Of a stretch of 16,077 bases of DNA, positions 1-6,100 are shown in pieces. Every line of letters begins with the position of its first letter. Within the stretch, counting starts at the first letter, position 1. The stretch comes from Baffinella frigidus (Eukaryota > Cryptophyceae > Cryptomonadales > Baffinellaceae), in assembly GCA_026770585.1 (NCBI GenBank), contig MU646416.1, positions 454,739 through 470,815 on the forward strand. The letters run 5' to 3'. The translations under genes were made by a program, and so were the position numbers. The notes beneath the pieces are model-generated. The model was not told the origin of the DNA. It made no database searches and saw nothing but the letters and a program-made list of their open reading frames with translations.

Positions 1-88
1 CAGGGTTTAGGGTTTAGGGTTTAGGGTTTAGGGTTTAGGGTTTAGGGTTTAGGGTTTAGGGTTTAGGGTTTGGGGTTTGGGGTATAAG
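1..88 (-). repeat. Telomere-like array, G-rich on the plus strand
   Basis: About ten perfect GGGTTTA heptamers followed by GGTTTGGG variants. A real left chromosome end would show CCCTAAA on this strand, so this is interstitial, an assembly inversion or contig edge. A shorter mixed patch (both strands) lies at 160-240. Confidence 0.9.
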
Positions 89-94
89 CCCTAC

Positions 95-471
95 CTCGTC
101 GACCTTCGACGACGGCGGAGAAGTCTTCCCGTGCGAGTGGCGGGGACGCATGGTGCTTAGTGTTTAGTGTGTAGGGCTTAGGGCTTAGGGTAAACCCTAA
201 ACCTAAACCCTGAAAGCTAAACCCCAAACCCTGAACCTTTGCTCCTTGACCCGAAGGGTCAGGGGTTAGGGATTAGGCCCTACCTCGTCGACCTTCCGAC
301 AACGGCGGAGAAGTCTTCCCGTGCAAGTGGCGGGGACGCATGGTGCTTAGTGTTTAGCGTGTAGGGCTTAGGGCTTAAGGTATATGGCTTAGGGCTAAGG
401 GGTCAGGGGTTAGAGATTAGGCCCTACCTCGTCGACTTTCGACGACGGCGGAGAAGTCTTCCCGTGCAAGT
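95..471 (-). other. Three copies of a 61-base block flanked by telomere-like repeat
   Basis: Copies are at 95-155, 284-345 (one-base insertion) and 428-471 (truncated). On the minus strand each full copy follows ACTAAG and ends at GTAGGGC, both usable splice signals. In phase 0, which the CDF TM4 exon would require, the first reads HHASPPLAREDFSAVVEGRR. It could be a repeated downstream exon (a His-containing loop after TM4?) or plain satellite. It resembles no domain clearly. Confidence 0.3.
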
Positions 472-484
472 GCCCCCCGTGCCC

Positions 485-875
485 CGAATGCGAGCACCCC
501 CCTGGCGCGGTTCCAAATGGTCAAAGTTCCATTCAGTTTCATTCAAACACAGAGAGCGAAACTGAAGCTGGCACAGCCGAATGCGAGCACCCCCCTGATG
601 CACCGGGCCAGACACTTCCGGGTTTAGGTTAGGGTATTAGGGTTTAGGTTTTAGGTTTTAGGTTTTAGGGTTTAGCAGCGGCGCCGAAATCAGCGCCTGC
701 ACCCCAGGTTTTAGGGTTTAGGGTTTAAACCCTCAACCCTAAGCAGGATTTCGCGTTTCGAGGAGAGGAAGGCTCTGGGCGGGAGAGTACCCCCAGGTTC
801 TAATTTCGAGCATTCAAACTCAGAGCAGAACCGTAGCTAGCACAGCCGTCTCCCTGATGCACCGTGCCAGCCGCC
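485..875. repeat. Short direct repeats and telomere-like patch
   Basis: CGAATGCGAGCACCCCCCTG occurs exactly at 486 and 578. The stretch 539-608 recurs in degraded form at 812-872 (CATTCAAAC-CAGAG and CTGATGCACCG-GCCAG). Between them 619-742 is TTTAGGG/TTTTAGG-type repeat. No coding sequence recognised. Confidence 0.6.
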
Positions 876-1720
876 GCGCGCGTCAAGACATGGCTTCCCG
901 CACGCCTGTGCCAGCGTCACGTTTGCACTCATCCGTCCCAATGGCCTGCTGCGATGGGCCATCCGTGCCCATGTTTCAACAGTGAGCCGCCATTAGGGTT
1001 TAGGGGTTTGCATCCAGAAAGACATGAGTACTTGTCGCCGCGCCCCCCAGCATCTATCCTCCATCGCAGACGCGCGTACGCGAACAACCCCCCCTGGTCT
1101 AAACCCTAAACCCTGAACATGGTAACGCGTTTCGAGGCGAGGAAGGCTCTGGGCGGGAGAGTACCCCCCCAGCTTCTACCAGCAGCCCCCCCGATACCAA
1201 ACCGAACCCCGTCTGGATTTCGCGTGTCCAGGCGAGCAGGGATTCGAGGTGGGGAAGGCTCTGGGTGGGAGAGTACCCCCATGTTCTACCGGCAGCCCCC
1301 CGTACGAATCCCCAACCCCCGTAGGATTTCGCGTGTCCCAACCCTAAACCCTGCATCTTAAACCCTAAACCTCGAATCCTAAGAACGAAACCCTAAACTC
1401 TAGGGGAAGGCTGTGGGTGGGAGAGTACCCCCAGGTTCTACCGGCAGCCCCCCCCGTACGAATCCCTAACCCCCGCAGGATTTCGCATTTCCAAACCCTG
1501 AACCCTGAACCCCAAATCCTACCCCTAAAAATGAAACCCTAAACTCTAGGGGAAGGCTGTGGGTGGGAGAGTACCCCCAGCTTCTACCGGCAGCCCCCCC
1601 GATACCAAACCGAACCCCGTCTGGATTTCGCGTGTCCAGGCGAGCAGGGGTTCGAGGTGAGGAAGGCTCTGGGTGGGAGAGTACCCCCAGCTTCTACAGG
1701 CAACCCGCCGTGCGAATGTC
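748..1720. repeat. Unidentified repeat family, six copies
   Basis: GAAGGCTCTGGGTGGGAGAG-type blocks followed by TACCCCCAG-TTCTACCGGCAGCCCCCC start near 768, 1141, 1254, 1406, 1551 and 1661, joined by GGATTTCGCGTGTCC blocks and CCCTAAA/CCCTGAA patches at 1098-1115, 1340-1400 and 1490-1545. On the minus strand each copy has a possible donor (GTAGAAG or GTAGAAC) after GGGGGGGCTGCCG, so these could be copies of another CDF exon, but no motif is readable. Confidence 0.6.
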
Positions 1721-2130
1721 CGTGCCCCTGTTTCGACAGGAGAGAAGACGTTACTGCTCTGCTGACGCGACACGCTCACGAACCGAATGTCCATACGCTT
1801 TCCCGTCTGTTAGAGCTATTCCGGTAGGACTTGTCGCGTTTTCGATTTCGAGACTTCGAGACTTCGAGACTTCATTTGTACCATGGGATTTGAAACGGTG
1901 CGTTTTAAAACGTTTTACGCCCTTTAAAACCTTTTTGAAGTCTGAAATCTTGAAATCTCGAAGTCGAAAACGCGACAAGTCCTACCGGAATGGCTCTAAG
2001 AGTGCTTCCCCTCGCAGGTGACGGGTGCCCATGTTTCAACAGTGAGCCGACATGAGGGTTTATGGGGTTGCATCCAGAAAAACATGGGGTACTTCTCCCC
2101 GCGCCCCCCAGCATCTACCCTCCTCGCGAA
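967..2130. repeat. Dispersed direct repeat of about 105 bases
   Basis: 967-1073 and 2025-2124 share GCCCATGTTTCAACAGTGAG, GGTTTGCATCCAGAAA-type sequence and CGCGCCCCCCAGCATCTA. A shorter inverted relative (GAGAAGTACTCAGGC...GGGATGCAG) lies at 4498-4528. Around 2124-2185 a 33-base unit containing CGCGAAAACTACTGAACCG occurs twice. Function unknown. Confidence 0.65.
1810..1999. mobile_element. MITE-like element, 36-base terminal inverted repeats
   Basis: The left end TTAGAGCTATTCCGGTAGGA and the right end (TCCTACCGGAATGGCTCTAA) are near-perfect inverse complements, and pairing continues through TTGTCGCGTTTTCGA. The core has three GAGACTTC units. 190 bases, no coding capacity. Confidence 0.8.
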
Positions 2131-2267
2131 AACTACTGAACCGCAACCGACGCGAACACCGCGAAAACTACTGAACCGAAACCGGTGTTGCCTTGCTGTT
2201 GGTCGACGCGATTCTCGAGTTTGGTAAGGAGCACCGTCGACGAGATTCACCGAAGAGCTGATCCTGA

Positions 2268-2441
2268 TAGAGCGCTGTGCAGAGAAGTTGGCCACCGAAA
2301 AATGGAAAAATGGGAAAATTGGAGCCATTTTGTCCACTTTTGAGAAATTCATGGTACTAAATTTCTCAAAAGTTGACAAAATATCTCAATTTCTCGATTT
2401 TCCATTATTTCCCGTGGCCAACTTCTCTGCACAGCGCTCTA
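2268..2441. mobile_element. Hairpin MITE, copy 1
   Basis: Perfect 28-base ends (TAGAGCGCTGTGCAGAGAAG and on through TTGGCCAC) with pairing that continues almost to the centre, so the whole 174 bases folds as one long hairpin. The ends begin and finish with TA, compatible with a TA target duplication of Tc1/mariner type. A second copy is at 12446-12622 and a truncated one at 15709-15737. Confidence 0.85.
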
Positions 2442-2594
2442 CGAACCCTGCCCGGACTAGTCAACAGCCGTACGACTCTGATCCTCCCAGGTCAGGCTGT
2501 ATCTCCCACACGAGGCTATCCATGCGAACAGAATAAATGTCGATTATAAACGTGTGTTGTAATTTTCAGGTGAATTGCTCGAAACTTTACACAA

Positions 2595-2617
2595 GTCGCG
2601 CCGCTGAGCGGCGCGAC
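2595..2617. other. Perfect GC-rich hairpin
   Basis: GTCGCGCCGC, loop TGA, GCGGCGCGAC: a 10-base perfect stem. It is not next to a recognised gene end and there is no T-run, so its role is unknown. Confidence 0.5.
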
Positions 2618-2695
2618 ACGTGACCAATTTGCTGACTTTTGGCGTGTTTCCTGGGCAATAATCCAATAGATCCTCCCAGGTCAGGCTGTACAGTG

Positions 2696-2870
2696 GACCT
2701 ACCCTAACACATACCCGTCGGGGCCGGACTGATTGAGTATGTGTGCAGGGTAGGTATGTGTTATGGTGTCCACCCTTCAGGCATACTTCCTTGCAGAGGG
2801 AAATCGGGGGCCGGCCGAAGGAGTATGTGTGGAGGGTAAGTATGTGTTACGGTAGCCTGTGTTAGGGTAG
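2696..2870. repeat. Tandem duplication with TATGTGTTA blocks
   Basis: GGCCGG...GAGTATGTGTG-AGGGTA-GTATGTGTTA occurs at about 2722-2768 and 2809-2855. The inverse (TAACACATACCC) stands at 2704-2715, making a hairpin. GATCCTCCCAGGTCAGGCTG occurs exactly at 2479 and 2670. No coding sequence seen. Confidence 0.6.
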
Positions 2871-2878
2871 CTGGACTG

Positions 2879-3011
2879 TATCTCTGCCTGCGTTAATCTG
2901 GTCTCCTCAAAATGAAAATACCCGAAGTTGATTCCCCTGTTTTCCGGAACGGTTCACATCCGTCAACTTTTGGCGTGAAAACTATCAGTCAACCCGACTG
3001 AGGCAGAGCTG
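2879..3011. mobile_element. MITE of the TAGCTCTGCCTC family, core A
   Basis: Ends TATCTCTGCCTG and CTGAGGCAGAGCTG. The core (GGTCTCCTCA...CCGTCAAC-TTTGG-GTGAAAA) matches the elements at 10350-10476 and, inverted, 6322-6451. It begins 12 bases past the CDF TM4 exon donor. Confidence 0.8.
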
Positions 3012-3023
3012 GAGGCTAGACAC

Positions 3024-3138
3024 CCCCAGGAACATGGCGCCGAAGCCATTGATGAGAATCCCGCAGACAGCGATCGCAAGGTACGCCCCGTCGATCTTTG
3101 CCTTCTCTTCCATGTGGCCCGCGTCGAAGAGACGCTTC
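3024..3138 (-). CDS. CDF transporter TM4 exon
   Basis: After the acceptor GTCTGCAG the exon reads (W)KRLFDAGHMEEKAKIDGAY and LAIAVCGILINGFGAMFLG, then the donor GTGTCTAGC. Its 115 bases are one base completing Trp from the TM3 exon plus 38 codons, so it ends in phase 0. The segment matches CDF: a short R-L-F-D loop after VEA, then TM4 with the G-x-x-x-N-x-x-G-A pattern. A MITE (2879-3011) begins 12 bases past the donor. It is the only complete copy; at least three truncated ones follow to the right. Confidence 0.75.
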
Positions 3139-6100
3139 CTGCAGACCACGCCAGGTCATACGTGAGAATTTCAAACGCAACGTTTCGCGCTAAAAGTGTT
3201 TCGTGGTACGACAAAAACGTTTGTACTCTTCCATGTGGCCCGCGTCGAAGAACCGCTTCCTGCGGACAGTGCAACGTGTAAGGGTTGACGAAAAAGGAGT
3301 TCCCCGTAAGGGTGGACACACTAATTCCGGGGGCAGCCGAACCCCGGCATTCCGTAGGGTGCTACGGTATGCAACACAGTAGGGTGCTACGGAATACGCC
3401 GGTGGCAAGATACGCCCCATGGATCTTAGTGCGCTCTTCCATGTGATCTAATCCCGTCGAGTATTCATGATAAATACGATTTCGGGGATCTCCGATCCGA
3501 TTTTGGTGTATCTTACGGCTCTAAATGCAGTTTAGATAGACGACTGTCTTATTTTTACCCCTTGAGATACTCCAAAATCGTATTCGTGATGAATACTCGT
3601 CCGGATGAGATCCGTATCGAAGAGCCGCCGTCTGCAGACCACGCCAGGCCATACGTGAGAACTTCAAACGCAACGTTTCGCGCTCAACGTGTTTCGTGGT
3701 ACAACAAAAACGTTGTACCGCCGGGCAACGGCTCCAATTCCCAACGGCGATCGCACGGTATACCCTATAATTCTTGGCACGCTTGTTCATGTGGTCCGTA
3801 TCGAACAGCCAGCGCCTGCAGACAAAGCCAAGACGTGTTATGAACAGACAGAGCGAAGACCTTTGCCGAACTCGTGGCACCGGAAGCAACTGAAACAAGA
3901 AACTGAAAAAGAAACTTTTGCGACCAACAAGAGAGAAGAGTTTCACTGAAAACAGTTCTCTCTGCAGATAGCGAGAACAACTCCCGCAGACCGAGACGCG
4001 TGAGGGTGGATGAAAAAGGAGTTCCCAGTAAGGGCGGACCACCTACTTCCACGGTCAACCGAATTCCTGCATGCCGTTTGGTGCTACGGTGTGCAATACA
4101 GGAGAGTGCTACGGAACGCTGAATTAGGTGGATGCCGGAGTTAGGGCGTCCACCCTTGTCTGAACTGGTGGCGGAGGAAGAAACTGAAACGGAAACCGTG
4201 CGCCGAAAACGCGGAAGGAGGAATCCTATCTCGGACGAGACGATACAGTCTCCACCCTGGTCCTCCAATCCCTCGCGAGCGAGTTACCCTGAATTTCATC
4301 TCAGAAGATAACTGAATCAGTTCCCTAATTAGCGTTTTCACTTACTTAGGAGGCCTAATTGAATTTACTATGCCCTAAATGATTTCTCCTATGCAACCTC
4401 CTATTGAAAAGCAACTGATTCGGTTATCTTTCGAGATGAAATTGGAGGGGGTCCCCGAGAAGGAAAGATGCTGGGCCCTCAACCCTCAACCCTAAGGGAG
4501 AAGTACTCAGGCTTTTCGGGATGCAGACCCCTGAACCCTGAACCCTGAACCAAAACCTCAAACCCTGAACCATCGAGGAGGGCAGTGCCAGGCTTGGACG
4601 CCACGCAAAACCCAAAACCCTGAACCCTACACCCCAACCCCCAACCCCCAACCCCCAACCCCCAACCCCCAACCCCTAACCCCTGAACCCCAAACACTCA
4701 ACGAGGGCAGTACCAGGCTTCATGCCCTCTGGCACACGCGGTGTAAGTAGTAGTTGACCACGTTTCAAAAGGTTCTGAGGGCAATAAAGAAGAAGAAGAA
4801 GAAGAAGAAGAAAGAAAAAAGAAGAAGAAGAAGAAGAAGCAGAAGAAGAAGAAGAAGAAAGAAGAAGCAGAAGAAGAAGAAGAAGAAGAAGAAGAAGAAG
4901 AAAGAAGAAGAAAGAAGAAGAAAGAAGAAAAGCAAAGAAGAAGAAGCAGGAAATACGAAGAAGAAGAAGAAGAAGAAGAAGGAAATACCAGGCCTCGACA
5001 CCCGCGAAGAGCGTGAGGATCAGACCGATCGACACGTTCAGCAGCCCCCCCATAATCTGTCCAAGGAATGGAGCCAGCCCGCCCTTCGACGCAATAGGTA
5101 ACAGTTGACATTTTCCAAAAGGCTCTGGGGGTAACAAAGAAGAAGAAGAAGAAGAAGAAGACGAAGAAGAAGACTTTACGAAAAGAAAAATAACAAGCAG
5201 CAGAAGAAGAAAAAGAAAGAAGAAGAAAGAAGAAGACGGAAGAAGTACCAGGCCTCGACACCCGCGAAGAGCGTGAGGATCAGGCATATCGACACGTTCA
5301 GCAGCCCCCCCATAATCTGTCCAAGGGAGAATGTCATGCGTCAACCGCACCACCAAATACCCACCAACTAGCTTCCGCTCAGCCCCCCCATAATCTGGTG
5401 CAGGTTTAGGGTTTAGGGTCCAGGTTTAGGGCATCCAGCGTTGCATTGACGCGTGAGGAACAGGCAGATCGACACGTCCAGCAGCCCCCCCATAATCTGT
5501 CCATGTTTAGGGTGTAGAGATCAGGTTTAGGGTAGCCGGCGGTGCAGTGCCGCGTGCAATCGAGAAGCGTGAATCCAAACGTTCAGCAGCCCCCCCATAA
5601 TCTGTCCGAGGGAGAATGTCATCAAATGCATCACCGGATACCCACCAACCAGCTCTGTTTCAGGTTTAGTCATCAGTTGATGGCGCAGGGGAGTCTATTT
5701 GGGCTCACCAATTTGGTGAGCCCGGGCTCTTTTCCGCTCAGCCCGCCAATAATCTGGTTCAGGTTTAAGGTTTAGGGTTCAGGTTTAGGGTAGCCGGCCG
5801 GCGTTGCATTGGCGCGTGCGATTGAGAAGCGTGAGGACACGGCAGATCGAAACGATCAGCAACCCCCCCATCATCTGTCTATGGCCCGAAGGGAGAATGC
5901 CATGCGTGAAATGCACCGCGTTTGACGCCAACTGAGGCAGAGTTAGGTATGCATACCTAGCGTCAAATGCGGTGTATGCATATCTAGATACCTGCGGTGT
6001 ATGCATACCTAGATCCACGCAGGGCTGGAGGGGGGGGTATTCAAAAGTCATTTTTAACGGGAAAACTTTCTCAAAAAGTCATTTTTAGCACAAAAACGTC

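Larger units (their letters stand above)
3130..4210 (-). repeat. Duplicated intron-exon modules around the CDF TM4 exon
   Basis: Apart from the exon pieces, two intron blocks recur. One of about 100 bases is at 3150-3221 and 3637-3716. The other, about 110-140 bases, is at 3278-3390 and 4003-4125 (AAAAAGGAGTTCCC then GGTGCTACGG). A third block near 3858-3910 has a partner near 4149-4195 (GAACT-GTGGC-GAAACTGAAA). No additional coding sequence was recognised in 3830-4300; 4210-4480 shows nothing I can identify. Confidence 0.65.

Noticed and set aside
1-88. True chromosome end
   Set aside because: Strand polarity is opposite to a left telomere, and many similar arrays are internal.
1563-2021. 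152-codon plus-strand ORF
   Set aside because: It runs across an unidentified repeat unit and an inverted-repeat element; no domain-like sequence.
2595-2617. Rho-independent terminator
   Set aside because: A strong hairpin but no following T-run, and the window is eukaryotic.
4676-5356. Long minus-strand ORFs rich in Ser, Phe and Leu, and plus-strand Lys/Glu-rich ORFs
   Set aside because: They are translations of the AAG/CTT tracts. Only the two short TM3 segments inside them look like real protein.
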